From the NCBI GenBank assembly GCA_945957605.1, contig CAMFLR010000004.1, forward strand, positions 496,001-560,000: 64,000 bases of DNA, given 5' to 3'. Source of the stretch: an uncultured Isosphaeraceae bacterium. GTDB lineage: Bacteria > Planctomycetota > Planctomycetia > Isosphaerales > Isosphaeraceae. Below are positions 27,758 to 36,570 of the stretch, piece by piece; positions within the stretch are counted from its first letter, which is position 1; every line of letters begins with the position of its first letter. The position numbers were made by a program, and so were the translations under genes. The notes beneath the pieces were generated by a model. That model was not told the origin of the DNA and made no database searches. It was given only the letters and a program-made list of their open reading frames with translations.

Positions 27758-28906
27758 ATGGCGACTGTGGCGGCGGAACTGAGGAAGATTCGCGATAAAG
27801 TCGAAGCGGGCCAGCGTCTTACGTTCGAAGATGGTATGACGCTCGAAGCCTCGAACGACATTTTCACGATCGGTGAACTCGCCAACATCGTCCGCGAGCG
27901 CTACAACGGCAACTTTGGCTATTACAACGTCAACACGCACATCAATCCGACGAATGTTTGCGTCTACAAATGCGATTTCTGCGCATTTCGGGCCGATCTG
28001 GACGACAAACGCGCCTACACGATGGATCGCGACCAGATCATCGAGCGCGCCAAACAGGCTCATGACCGCGGTGCGACCGAACTGCACATCGTCGGCGGCC
28101 TCCATCATAAGTTGCCGTTTCAGTATTACGTTGATGTCGTGAAGTGGGTGAAGGAAGCGGCTCCCGAGATTCACGTCAAAGCATACACCGGCGTTGAGGT
28201 CGAGTGGTTCGTCAAAATCGACCGCAAGCCGATTCGCGACATCCTTCAAGCTCTGATCGACGCCGGCCTGGGCAGCTTACCCGGCGGCGGTGCTGAGATT
28301 TTTCATCCCGAAGTTCGCGAGCAGATCTGCGGCGCGAAGGCCAACACTGAAACATGGCTCGAAGTTCACCGGACTGCCCACCAGCTTGGTCTGAAGTCGA
28401 ATGCGACCATGCTTTACGGCCACATCGAAAAGGCCCAACACCGCATCGATCACCTCATGCGACTGCGCGAACTTCAGGATGAAACCGGCGGTTTCCAGAC
28501 GTTCATCCCGCTCGCCTTCCATCCCGATCACTCGCGCATGGACGAGATCCCCAAGCCTTCGGGCGTGATGGATCTCAAGACGATGGCGATCAGCCGGCTC
28601 ATGCTCGACAACTTCCCGCACATCAAGGCTTACTGGGTGATGCTGGGGATCAAGATTGCTCAGGTCGCACTCAAATTCGGGGCCGACGACCTCGATGGAA
28701 CCGTCGTCCACGAAACGATTTATCACGCCGCCGGCGCTGAAACTCCCCAAGAGATTTCGGTGAAGGAAATTCGCCGCCTGATCGCCGAAACTGGCCGCGA
28801 ACCAGTCGAGCGCGACACGCTCTACCACAAGGTTGAGCGCAGCGAAGGAAGCTGGCGTGCGGGCGATGCGATCAAAGTGACCGCGCTCGCAGGCGTCGGC
28901 CGCTAA
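27758..28906 (+). CDS. mqnE: Aminofutalosine synthase, radical SAM
   Basis: MqnE catalyses the second step of the futalosine route to menaquinone, making aminofutalosine from a chorismate-derived enolpyruvyl benzoate and S-adenosylmethionine. The 382-residue protein has the radical SAM cluster motif C-x3-C-x2-C at residues 68, 72 and 75 (CVYKCDFC), a (beta/alpha) barrel with G-G-x-H-H, and a final E-I-R-R-L-I-A-E-T-G helix. The near-paralogue MqnC is similar; I prefer MqnE because of the Y-Y-x-D-x-V-K-W-V-K-E segment and the length. The start is the ATG after GGAGGG; an in-frame GTG at 27734 is less likely. Its neighbours are not menaquinone genes. Confidence 0.9.
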   Translation: MATVAAELRKIRDKVEAGQRLTFEDGMTLEASNDIFTIGELANIVRERYNGNFGYYNVNTHINPTNVCVYKCDFCAFRADLDDKRAYTMDRDQIIERAKQAHDRGATELHIVGGLHHKLPFQYYVDVVKWVKEAAPEIHVKAYTGVEVEWFVKIDRKPIRDILQALIDAGLGSLPGGGAEIFHPEVREQICGAKANTETWLEVHRTAHQLGLKSNATMLYGHIEKAQHRIDHLMRLRELQDETGGFQTFIPLAFHPDHSRMDEIPKPSGVMDLKTMAISRLMLDNFPHIKAYWVMLGIKIAQVALKFGADDLDGTVVHETIYHAAGAETPQEISVKEIRRLIAETGREPVERDTLYHKVERSEGSWRAGDAIKVTALAGVGR

Positions 28907-28914
28907 TCCTCTCG

Positions 28915-28984
28915 GGTGCCACTGGCTTTGCCAGTGCTCTTAAATTGGGCGGAAAACAGGGGCACTGGCCGAGCCAGTGGCACC
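28915..28984. repeat. Inverted hairpin-doublet repeat, copy 1
   Basis: A 70-bp element directly after mqnE. The outer arms GGTGCCACTGGCT (28915-28927) and AGCCAGTGGCACC (28972-28984) are exactly complementary. Each half is also its own hairpin: CACTGGC-TTT-GCCAGTG (28920-28936) and CACTGGC-CGA-GCCAGTG (28963-28979). A related copy lies at 58245-58321. This REP-doublet layout resembles REPIN elements. It may double as a transcription terminator, though no T-run follows. Confidence 0.8.
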
Positions 28985-29165
28985 TTGAATTTTCAGCTCC
29001 GCAGTGAACAGGTCAGTTATTTCGCGAATTCGACGGGCAGGTCGGATTGACGCTCTTGCGTTGATTTCCTACCATCCCGCCGATTCAGCGCCTCGCTGTT
29101 GGATTTGCGGGGATCTTGTAAGCTGAGACAAGTTAGGACGACCGGGGCTCAAGGAGGAGCAGCCG

Positions 29166-29873
29166 ATGCGCGACCACACCAAGGCGTTTTGCAAGCTCGC
29201 CACCGAGACTTTCGACTGCCCAGGGCCGGTTTACGAGTTCGGCTCCTACCAGGTGGAAGGCCAGCTCGACTACGCCGACCTCCGCTCGTTGTTCCCCGGC
29301 AAGCCCTACGTCGGCTGCGATATGCGGCCTGGCCCCGGTGTCGATCGCGTTGAAGACGTCAGCAAGATGACGATCGGCGACAACGAAGCCGGCACTGTCC
29401 TTTGCATCGAAACATTTGAGCACGTTTTTGAAGTTCGTCGCGCGTTCGACGAGGTTTACCGGATTCTCAAGCCGGGCGGGATGTTCATCTTCACCTCGCC
29501 GCTGAATTTCCGGATCCACGGCTATCCCGATGATTACTGGCGCATGACGCCAAGCTGCCTGCGCCGGATGATCTCGAATTATGATGCCCGGCTGTCGGGC
29601 TTCCAGGGATATCACAAATTCCCGCACACAGTGATGGCCGTCGCCTTCAAGGCTCCCGCGCCGGCTGATTTTGCCGCGCGTGCCGGCCGATTCTCCACAG
29701 TTTACGACGCGTGGCTCAAGAAGGCTCGCCTCGAACGTCCGTTCAACATTCGCATGAAAGAGGCGGTCGGCCGCATCTATCGCTCGAAGGGCGAGCGGTA
29801 CCAGACCGACCACTACTACAACGCCGATCTCACGCTCGACATTGGGCATGTGTCGCTCGCTCAAGCGGGCTAA
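29166..29873 (+). CDS. Class I SAM-dependent methyltransferase
   Basis: A 235-residue soluble methyltransferase. The SAM-binding region is V-Y-E-F-G-S-Y (motif I, residues 22-28), V-G-C-D-M (motif II) and V-L-C-I-E-T-F-E-H-V (motif IV, residues 79-88), with the usual I-L-K-P-G-G-M-F-I-F post-motif strand. The pattern matches Methyltransf_11-type enzymes that act on small molecules, lipids or glycan precursors. The motif I Gly-rich loop is unusual: only one Gly is present. AAGGAGGAG lies 6-7 nt before the ATG. It precedes a phosphodiesterase gene by 64 nt on the same strand. The substrate is unknown. Confidence 0.88.
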   Translation: MRDHTKAFCKLATETFDCPGPVYEFGSYQVEGQLDYADLRSLFPGKPYVGCDMRPGPGVDRVEDVSKMTIGDNEAGTVLCIETFEHVFEVRRAFDEVYRILKPGGMFIFTSPLNFRIHGYPDDYWRMTPSCLRRMISNYDARLSGFQGYHKFPHTVMAVAFKAPAPADFAARAGRFSTVYDAWLKKARLERPFNIRMKEAVGRIYRSKGERYQTDHYYNADLTLDIGHVSLAQAG

Positions 29874-29937
29874 TACACACAAGCAACTCGACATATTCTC
29901 GCAAAAAGAATCGAATCGTTGTTTGGGGATTGCCGCG

Positions 29938-31569
29938 ATGCAGACGAGCGAACGACTGCTCTTGATTGGTCTCGATGGAGCGACCTGGACCGCACTCGAC
30001 CCGATGCGCAAACGTGGGTTGATGCCCAATCTCGACGCGTTGCTCGCTCGTTCGGCATACGGCCCGCTGCAATCAACGATTCCGCCGATGACCTCGGCGG
30101 CGTGGACGACCGTGATGACCGGTTGCGGACCGGCGCGTCACGGTGTGTTCGACCACCGCTACTTCGACATTCCCGCGAACCGGATGCGCGTGAACCACGC
30201 GGGCCGCGTTCGCGTGCCTACCTTTTTCCAACTGCTCTCACAGGCTGGCCGCACGGTCGTCAGCTTGAACGTGCCGGTAACCTATCCGCCTTCGAACGTT
30301 AAAGGGCTGATGGTTTCGGGCATCGACGCGCCGCATCTCGACGCCGCGCTCTCGGGTTCACCGAAGTTCGCCGAGCGGTTGCGGGCCGAAGTTCCGGGCT
30401 ACCACATTCGAGCGCTCTGGAAGCGTCCGCCCCAAAGCGCTGAAGAAATGAAGGCTAACGCCGACGCGACGACCGACCTGGGCCGTTGCCGCGTAAAAGC
30501 CGTACGAATCGCCGACGAAATGCATCCCGACTGGTCGGCTCTGATGGTTCAATTCCAGAACCTCGACCCGTTCCAGCATCGCGCCTGGCGTTATTTGAAC
30601 ATTGATGAAACAGGCATCGAACATCCCGCGATGAACGCCGCGGCCGGCGAGGTTTACCGCGGCATCGACGAAGCCATCGGCGGCCTTTGCGAACTCGCCG
30701 ATAAACGGGGCGCGGGCGTGATGGTAATGTCAGACCACGGCTTCGGCCCGTGCCTGGGACGCGTCCACGCCAACCGCATTCTCATCGACGCCGGAATCGC
30801 CGCTTTGCCGGGAATTCTCGGCACGTTGCGACGCCGCGGCCGACAACTCATCGACCACGCTCGCACGTTCCAGGCGAAGCGGAACGATCCCGAAGCACGG
30901 TCGGCGACGTTTGAACATTCGCTTAAGGCTCAATATCCGTTCAACTGGTGGAAGACGCTCGCATTCGTGCCCCACCAGGACACAGCCGCGATGATGTACC
31001 TCAATCGGTCCGACCGCCACGCGGGTGCAGCGCTCGCCACGCCTCGCCAACGGGAGGAAGTGCTGCTGGCGGCGTCGAACGCGCTGGCCGAGGCTCGTCA
31101 TCCCGAAACCGGCGTTTCGCTCTTCCCGAAAATCGTCAATGTCGCCCAGGCGTACAACGTCGATCCGGCTCGCGAAGGCTTCCCGGATCTCGTCGCCTTG
31201 CCCGACGAGAACTACTGGGTTCGCACGAAGCTAAGCCCAGGATCCGCATGGGTCGAAGCCGACGACAATCTCCCTGGCACGCATCGCCCCGAGGGAATCG
31301 TCGCGGTTTCCGGGGTGGGAATCACTCCCGGCCGCAACCTCGATGCCCACCTCAACGACATCGCACCATCGGTGCTCAAATGGTTCCAGTTGGCGATTCC
31401 CGACCATATGGAAGGGAAGCCGCTGCCGTGCCTGAGTGCGTTGCCGACCGTGCGTCACGACAATGGTTCGAGCCCGGTCAAAGGACCACATCGTCCCGAC
31501 TTCGAGTTCTCGGACGAGGAGCAGAAGCTTATCGAGCAGCGACTCCTCGACCTTGGTTATCTCGGCTGA
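29938..31569 (+). CDS. Type I phosphodiesterase / nucleotide pyrophosphatase-like protein
   Basis: A 543-residue member of the alkaline-phosphatase superfamily. Motifs for the two-metal site are the early L-I-G-L-D-G-A-T-W (Asp near residue 12), P-P-M-T-S-A-A-W-T-T (nucleophile region near residues 48-56), M-S-D-H-G-F-G (near 267) and a late G-T-H-R-P-E-G-I (near 448). Homologues cleave phosphodiester or phosphosugar bonds; I cannot assign the substrate. There is no clear signal peptide, so it is cytosolic or membrane-associated. The start at 29938 follows GGGGAT; the open frame upstream of it is dubious. It is probably co-transcribed with the preceding methyltransferase. Confidence 0.88.
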   Translation: MQTSERLLLIGLDGATWTALDPMRKRGLMPNLDALLARSAYGPLQSTIPPMTSAAWTTVMTGCGPARHGVFDHRYFDIPANRMRVNHAGRVRVPTFFQLLSQAGRTVVSLNVPVTYPPSNVKGLMVSGIDAPHLDAALSGSPKFAERLRAEVPGYHIRALWKRPPQSAEEMKANADATTDLGRCRVKAVRIADEMHPDWSALMVQFQNLDPFQHRAWRYLNIDETGIEHPAMNAAAGEVYRGIDEAIGGLCELADKRGAGVMVMSDHGFGPCLGRVHANRILIDAGIAALPGILGTLRRRGRQLIDHARTFQAKRNDPEARSATFEHSLKAQYPFNWWKTLAFVPHQDTAAMMYLNRSDRHAGAALATPRQREEVLLAASNALAEARHPETGVSLFPKIVNVAQAYNVDPAREGFPDLVALPDENYWVRTKLSPGSAWVEADDNLPGTHRPEGIVAVSGVGITPGRNLDAHLNDIAPSVLKWFQLAIPDHMEGKPLPCLSALPTVRHDNGSSPVKGPHRPDFEFSDEEQKLIEQRLLDLGYLG

Positions 31570-31581
31570 TCGGAGTTACGA

Positions 31582-32076
31582 TCAGATCAGGTCGAGTCGG
31601 CGGCGTGGGCTGCGTGCGCGGCTGCAGGCTGCACAAATGCCGGTGATCATGAACCGGTGCCCCTCGGCGCGAAAGCCGTTTTGCAGGCTCACGGCCTCGC
31701 GAATCTTGACGATGTCGTCGTTGATGAACTCGACCACGCGGTTGCACTCGGTGCAGTGCAAATGGTCGTGCGATGGGTAGCCGTAGTCGTGCTCGTACGC
31801 CGTGCGATTCGTGAGGCGTAGTTCGCGGAGCAGACCGGCTTCGACAAGAAGTCGCAGGGTGCGATAGACGGTCGAACGACTCACTTTTCGGTCGTTCGCG
31901 TGCAACTCGGCGACGAGCTCATCCGCGTCGAAGTGCTTGTGCGAGTCGAAAATGTGCCTGAGGAGCACCCGGCGCGGCTCGGTGAGCTTTTCCCCGCGAA
32001 TTTCCAAGAATTCGCGGAACTTCACCTCAGGAGTCGACGATTCCTGCACGGGCCCCAGCGGCGTTTGATTCGCCAC
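31582..32076 (-). CDS. Fur-family transcriptional regulator
   Basis: A 164-residue Fur/Zur/PerR-type repressor. The N-terminal winged helix carries K-L-T-E-P-R-R-V-L-L-R-H-I and S-R-S-T-V-Y-R-T-L-R-L-L (recognition helix, near residues 65-77). The regulatory part has H-D-H-L-H-C-T-E-C (metal site) and a second zinc Cys pair C-A-A-C near the C-terminus, so a structural zinc is likely. The type of sensed metal cannot be settled. The start is GTG at 32076 after AAGGA. A perfect 7-1-7 inverted repeat sits about 70 nt upstream, as expected for autoregulation. It is the last minus-strand gene before the convergent phosphodiesterase. Confidence 0.93.
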   Translation of the reverse strand: MANQTPLGPVQESSTPEVKFREFLEIRGEKLTEPRRVLLRHIFDSHKHFDADELVAELHANDRKVSRSTVYRTLRLLVEAGLLRELRLTNRTAYEHDYGYPSHDHLHCTECNRVVEFINDDIVKIREAVSLQNGFRAEGHRFMITGICAACSRARSPRRRLDLI

Positions 32077-32145
32077 AAAAGTCGTCCTTCGTTACGGAGA
32101 TTAGCCAAATCAATCTCTGATGCGTCGCCTCGCAGCGATGCCAAT

Positions 32146-32160
32146 CAATAATCATTATTG
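32146..32160. promoter_or_regulatory. Fur-box-like 7-1-7 inverted repeat
   Basis: CAATAAT-C-ATTATTG is a perfect 7-1-7 inverted repeat and close to the Fur-family consensus ending in AATnATT. It lies 69 nt upstream of the GTG start of the Fur-type gene, in an AT-rich patch (ATCAATAATCATTATTGTAC). The most likely reading is an autoregulatory operator. Confidence 0.72.
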
Positions 32161-32179
32161 TACTGGTGATCAATGATTT

Positions 32180-32219
32180 CGGCCATCGGTCCGGGCAAAA
32201 AATGCCGGACCGATGGCCG
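32180..32219. terminator. 15-bp hairpin between the secreted protein and the fur-type gene
   Basis: A perfect 15-bp stem (CGGCCATCGGTCCGG at 32180-32194 with its complement at 32205-32219) around a 10-nt loop GCAAAAAATG. It lies 38 nt downstream of the stop of the 32258-33157 gene (minus strand), so it may end that transcript, but there is no T-run after the stem on either strand. Confidence 0.55.
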
Positions 32220-32257
32220 TAAGCAATGTGCTTCAAACAATTTACGAGCCGGTCTTT

Positions 32258-33157
32258 TTACGAATTCGGCGGCGTGAGCGATAGAACGGGACCGGTTACC
32301 GGATTCACGGCAGGCGGGCTCGGCATGTTGCTTCCGCGTGTCACGGCGGGGCCGGAAATCACGGGAGCCGCGGTCGTCGCCGGAGCACTCAGCGCGGGAC
32401 CGGCCGGTGCATTGCCGATGCTCGGGCTGACATGGCTCAGCTTCATCTGAATCGCTTCGAGCGCCTTGTGCAGTTTGTGCAGCGACGGGTCGCAGCCGTG
32501 CGGGTTGCCCGAGTACGAGAATGACGTCGCGCGGAGCTTGCCGTATGAACGTTCGTAAACGACGACCTGAGCCGCTTCAATCTCGTCGGCCGAAGCATTG
32601 CCGCAGTGGCCGTGAATACGGTAAATATCGCCCTGACGTAGCGTGTCGAGAATCGGCTTCATCAGGTCGGCACCGACGTGATGCACCCCTTCGCCGTCGA
32701 TGACCGTGCCGTCGGCGAAGACCTGGATGAACATGCCGAACTGCGTGCCGTTATCGGCGCGGCCGAGCGAAACGCGCGTGAGCACCGGGTCCGACTCGGT
32801 CGGCGGCTTGCTCACGCGTGAGTGCGGCGTAATTCGCGGGGCAGGGCCGCTCGTGCTCAGGTCGGGCGTTGACGGCGGCTGGGTCGGAGTCGTGGTGACG
32901 ACGGTTGCGTTGGTGGGCAAGTTCGACATCGTCGGCTTCGACGATGCCGGCGCGTCGTGGTCGTGATTATGATTCGAGCTCGACGACGAGCTGTTGCTAC
33001 TGCTTGATGAACTGCTGCCGCCGAGACGGAAAAGCCGCGCGAGACGGCTGCCGCCTTGAGGCTCGTCGGCCAGGCTTGCGGGCACGAAAAGCGCGGACGC
33101 ACAGAGGCACGCCGCGGCAATCCGCAAACCTCGATTGGTGTGATGTATCAGCCGCAT
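32258..33157 (-). CDS. Secreted Ser/His/Asp-rich protein
   Basis: A 299-residue exported protein. Residues 1-30 are a Sec signal (AAACLCASALFVPASLA). A poly-Ser stretch at about 48-62 is followed by N-H-N-H-D-H-D, a plausible metal-binding patch, and then a Thr/Pro-rich linker (75-120). The conserved part (about 125-250) opens with P-V-L-T-R-V-S-L-G-R-A-D-N-G-T and contains I-H-G-H-C-G-N, N-P-H-G-C-D and H-K-L-H-K-A-L. The tail is Pro/Ala/Ser-rich. AAGGAGG (6 nt) fixes the start. I do not recognise the family. It sits upstream of a Fur-type gene, which makes a role in metal handling worth testing. Confidence 0.72.
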   Translation of the reverse strand: MRLIHHTNRGLRIAAACLCASALFVPASLADEPQGGSRLARLFRLGGSSSSSSSNSSSSSSNHNHDHDAPASSKPTMSNLPTNATVVTTTPTQPPSTPDLSTSGPAPRITPHSRVSKPPTESDPVLTRVSLGRADNGTQFGMFIQVFADGTVIDGEGVHHVGADLMKPILDTLRQGDIYRIHGHCGNASADEIEAAQVVVYERSYGKLRATSFSYSGNPHGCDPSLHKLHKALEAIQMKLSHVSPSIGNAPAGPALSAPATTAAPVISGPAVTRGSNMPSPPAVNPVTGPVLSLTPPNS

Positions 33158-33248
33158 CGCCAGCCTCCTTGCCGGTGAAGCTCTATTTTCATGTCAAACG
33201 AGATCGTCGGCCATCAACCGTTCGAGCCCCGCAGTTCGCCTGAACGAC

Positions 33249-34958
33249 TCAGGACGCGGTAACTCGATAAACCTCCTCAACGGTCGAAAGCCCCTGCAAT
33301 ACCTTATCGACCGCGCTCTGCCGCAAAGTTTGCATTCCTAGCTCGATCGCCACTTTCCGCAGAACGTCCTTCGAGATCTGTTGGAAAATGAGCTCGCGAA
33401 TCACGTCCGTGCACTCCATGATCTCGAAAATCCCAGTACGACCGAGATACCCCGTCTGGAAGCAAGCAGCGCAACCGCGTCCGCGTGCCAAAACGAGGTC
33501 AGGGTAAGCACTTGGGTCGAGATCGAGCAATGAGAACACGTTCTCGTCGGGCTGGTATTCTTCGCGGCAGTTCGGGCAGATTTTCCGCATCAGGCGCTGG
33601 GAAACAACGCCGAGCAAGGTGTTGGAAAGGAGATATCCAGGAATCTTGAATTCGTAAAGATTGCCGATTGTGCTGGGAGAATCGGATGCATGGATCGTGC
33701 TGAAAACCAGCACGCCCGTCATCGCGGCGCGGATACCGATTTGCGCGGTTTCCTGGTCGCGAATTTCGCCGATCATGATCACATCCGGATCCTGCCGGAG
33801 CATGGCCCGCAATCCTTCGCTGAACCCAAGGAGCGCCTTACTATCGACCTGCATCTGATTGACGCCGGCGATGCGGTGCTCGATCGGATCCTCGATCGTC
33901 ATTACGTTCCGCGTTGGAACATTCACGCGCCCGAGGCAAGAATAAAGCGTTGTCGACTTTCCGGCTCCCACCGGACCGGCAACCAGCACCGCGCCATAAG
34001 GCTTGGAACAGAGGCCGGAAAGAACTTCGGAATCGCGCCTGCTCAGGCCCAGTTGGTCGAAAGAGACCGCCTCGTTGAGCGCCTCGTGAATGCGGACGAC
34101 GACCTTTTCGCCGAGTGCCGTCGGAATCGTGGCGATACGAAGGTCGCGGGTTCGTTCCTTGTAGCGAATCGTGATCCGGCCGTCCTGCGCGTGGCGGCGC
34201 TCAACGATATTGAGGTTCGACATCACCTTGAGACGGCTGACGAGTGCAGTTGCCAGACCAGCTTCCAGGTCGAGCACGTCGTGCAACTGGCCGTCGATTC
34301 GGTAGCGAACGCGCGTGTGATTTTCCTGCGGGTCAAAGTGCACGTCGGTCGAGCGGCAATCGCAGGCGCGACCGAGAACTTCGGTGACGAGGTCAACCGG
34401 ACCGGCGGTCGCTGCGATTTCACGCAACTCGCCACGGACGTTTCGCTCAGGGCGCGCCAGGTCAGACGGCAGCGCGGCGGCTGACTCGATTCCCGTCTCG
34501 CCGACGAGAACCACTTCGGCCGTGACCGTCGCTGGCGACGCCGGTAGCGCAGGCATGGTTTCTGTTTCTTCGACCGAGTTTTGAATCTCGGCCGAGTCGG
34601 CCAATACCGGGAGATTTTCGTCGACAGCCTCAGCAATCACCGACACTCTCTCGACGATGATTCGGTTGAGTTGGTCGCTGGGCACGAGCTTGAGACGCAG
34701 CAGCGCCTGGCGCAGGTCGAGCTTGTGCTCCCACCCGAAGCGCTGGGCACCAATGAGCTGCTGCGAGGTGATCAGTCCATCCTGAACGAGAAGAGCGCCC
34801 AACGCCTGTTCCGCCGCGGCAGGCAAAGTCTCTGCGGGAGTAACCACCGTCGATTCTCCGAGGAGAAAGGGATCGCTTTGGCTCGGCCGTTGGAGAAACC
34901 AGCCCCGGTTCGATTGAGCAAGGTGATTCGCGCCAGGCAAGGCACGCTGGAAGTGCAT
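33249..34958 (-). CDS. GspE/PilB-family secretion or pilus ATPase
   Basis: A hexameric ATPase of the type II secretion / type IV pilus family. From the ATG at 34958 it has about 569 residues. An MshEN-like N-terminal domain (D-G-L-I-T-S-Q-Q-L start) is followed by the ATPase core: Walker A G-P-V-G-A-G-K-S-T-T, an Asp box I-E-D-P-I-E-H-R, Walker B V-I-M-I-G-E-I-R-D and a His box. A zinc motif C-P-N-C-R with C-A-A-C-F about 35 residues later is as in GspE. The start is uncertain; a TTG at 35024 lies inside the preceding permease gene. No pilin or inner-membrane partner is nearby. Confidence 0.9.
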   Translation of the reverse strand: MHFQRALPGANHLAQSNRGWFLQRPSQSDPFLLGESTVVTPAETLPAAAEQALGALLVQDGLITSQQLIGAQRFGWEHKLDLRQALLRLKLVPSDQLNRIIVERVSVIAEAVDENLPVLADSAEIQNSVEETETMPALPASPATVTAEVVLVGETGIESAAALPSDLARPERNVRGELREIAATAGPVDLVTEVLGRACDCRSTDVHFDPQENHTRVRYRIDGQLHDVLDLEAGLATALVSRLKVMSNLNIVERRHAQDGRITIRYKERTRDLRIATIPTALGEKVVVRIHEALNEAVSFDQLGLSRRDSEVLSGLCSKPYGAVLVAGPVGAGKSTTLYSCLGRVNVPTRNVMTIEDPIEHRIAGVNQMQVDSKALLGFSEGLRAMLRQDPDVIMIGEIRDQETAQIGIRAAMTGVLVFSTIHASDSPSTIGNLYEFKIPGYLLSNTLLGVVSQRLMRKICPNCREEYQPDENVFSLLDLDPSAYPDLVLARGRGCAACFQTGYLGRTGIFEIMECTDVIRELIFQQISKDVLRKVAIELGMQTLRQSAVDKVLQGLSTVEEVYRVTAS

Positions 34959-35004
34959 GTACTGCCTGATTGTTTCCGATGGGCGAACCGAATGCCAGAG
35001 GGCG

Positions 35005-36486
35005 TTATCCCTGATTTTGTGCAAATCGAAGCCGCGAATGAAACCGGCCGTAACAAAGGTAGATCATCATTCCGATTGTGAGCCAAGCAATTAACCGAAT
35101 CCAGTTATCACGTCCCAATGCAAACATCAGGCCACCGTTCACTAGAACGCCCAACACCGCAATAACTGGCAGCGCCGGTACACGAAATGGCCGATCCATT
35201 TGTGGGTGAGTGCGCCGCAAAATTAACACAGACGCACAAACAATAACAAAAGCAAACAGCGTACCCACGCTCACGAGTTCGGCGAGGAAGTCGAGGGGCG
35301 CGAAAGCGGAAAGAAGCGCAACAAGCACGCCGATGAGGATCGTCGACTTCCACGGCGTGAGGAAGCGGGGATGAATCGCGCCGAAGAAACCAAGCGGCAG
35401 CAAGCCATCGCGCGCCATCGCCAGAAGAATGCGCGGTTGGCTAAGCAGGCCAACCAGCAGAGAACTTGTTGTACCCGCGAGAATCCCAACCGTCACCATC
35501 GTCGCGACGATCGGCAAATTCCGCTGATGGAAGACTGACGCAAACGGAGCTTTGGTATCGATCGTCGCGTATGGGATCATCCCCGTGAGCACGGCCGAAA
35601 CCGCGACATAAAGCGTCGTACAAATAATGAGTGAGCCAAGGATCCCAATCGCGAGGTCGCGTTTCGGGTTTCGAGCCTCTTCAGCGTGTGTTGATATCGA
35701 ATCAAAGCCTATGTATGCGAAGAAGATTCGGCCTGCCCCTTCGGCCACGCCCTTCCAGCCCTGTTCGCGATGAAGAAACGGTGTCCAGTTCGCAGGCCTG
35801 ACGTACGCTGCACCGACGAGTATGACCGTGGATATGATCAATAAATTGAGAATCACCATCGACGCGTTAAAACGTGCACTTTCGCGAATACCTATCACGA
35901 GCACAACGGTAACGCCCAGAACGATGAGCGCGGCAGGAAGATTGAACCAGGGAGTGATGTATTCGCCGCCGACGTTGATGTGCTCCCAGACGAACCGGCC
36001 TTGTTTCAGGTCGTATTTCCAGGGCGAACTGACGAACCTTGGGTCGAGTCCGCCGCCGGTTATCCCTTGAATCAACACTTGCAGATAATTCGCCCACCCT
36101 ACAGCCACCGCAGCAGAGCCGATGGCGTATTCGATAATGAGGTCCCAGCCGATGATCCACGCGATCACTTCACCAAGAGTTGCATACGCATACGTATAAG
36201 CACTTCCGGCGACGGGCACCATGCTTGCCATTTCGGAGTAGCAAAGCGCAGCCAGGCCGCATCCAACTCCGGCGAGCAGGAACGAAAGAATCATCGACGG
36301 ACCAGCATAATCATGCGCGACTTCGCCGGTGAGCACGAACACCCCGGTGCCAATGGTCGCCCCGACGCCAAGCGCCACGAGTGCGATGGGACCAAGCACG
36401 CGATGTAGCCGTTCTCCCCCCTCCATCTCCCCGAGCAGCGTGGCGACGGGCTTCCGAACGAACAGCATCGAATGTTTCTTGTTCAT
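35005..36486 (-). CDS. APC-family amino acid permease
   Basis: A protein of about 493 residues with 12-14 membrane helices. The N-terminal signature G-P-I-A-L-V-A-L-G-V-G-A-T-I-G-T-G-V-F-V (residues 32-51) is the helix 1 break of the amino acid-polyamine-cation family; the later A-Y-I-G-F-D-S-I and A-E-E-A-R-N-P match the cationic amino acid transporter (CAT) group. The probable substrate is an amino acid, possibly cationic; this is inference. The ATG at 36486 is preceded by GAGGA (8 nt). Its stop lies 46 nt upstream of the preferred ATPase start, so the two genes may form one unit. It is divergent from the acyltransferase-like gene. Confidence 0.92.
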   Translation of the reverse strand: MNKKHSMLFVRKPVATLLGEMEGGERLHRVLGPIALVALGVGATIGTGVFVLTGEVAHDYAGPSMILSFLLAGVGCGLAALCYSEMASMVPVAGSAYTYAYATLGEVIAWIIGWDLIIEYAIGSAAVAVGWANYLQVLIQGITGGGLDPRFVSSPWKYDLKQGRFVWEHINVGGEYITPWFNLPAALIVLGVTVVLVIGIRESARFNASMVILNLLIISTVILVGAAYVRPANWTPFLHREQGWKGVAEGAGRIFFAYIGFDSISTHAEEARNPKRDLAIGILGSLIICTTLYVAVSAVLTGMIPYATIDTKAPFASVFHQRNLPIVATMVTVGILAGTTSSLLVGLLSQPRILLAMARDGLLPLGFFGAIHPRFLTPWKSTILIGVLVALLSAFAPLDFLAELVSVGTLFAFVIVCASVLILRRTHPQMDRPFRVPALPVIAVLGVLVNGGLMFALGRDNWIRLIAWLTIGMMIYLCYGRFHSRLRFAQNQG

Positions 36487-36570
36487 GTCGCGATTCCTCG
36501 GGGCTTTCTGGGAGATCACACGGTACGATATCGGGACTCGCCCGTCCAAGCCCTGCCCGAGGTGATTGTC

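Noticed and set aside
29133-30029. A 298-codon minus-strand frame opposite the methyltransferase
   Set aside because: The plus-strand methyltransferase has SAM motifs and a strong ribosome site; the opposite frame has neither.
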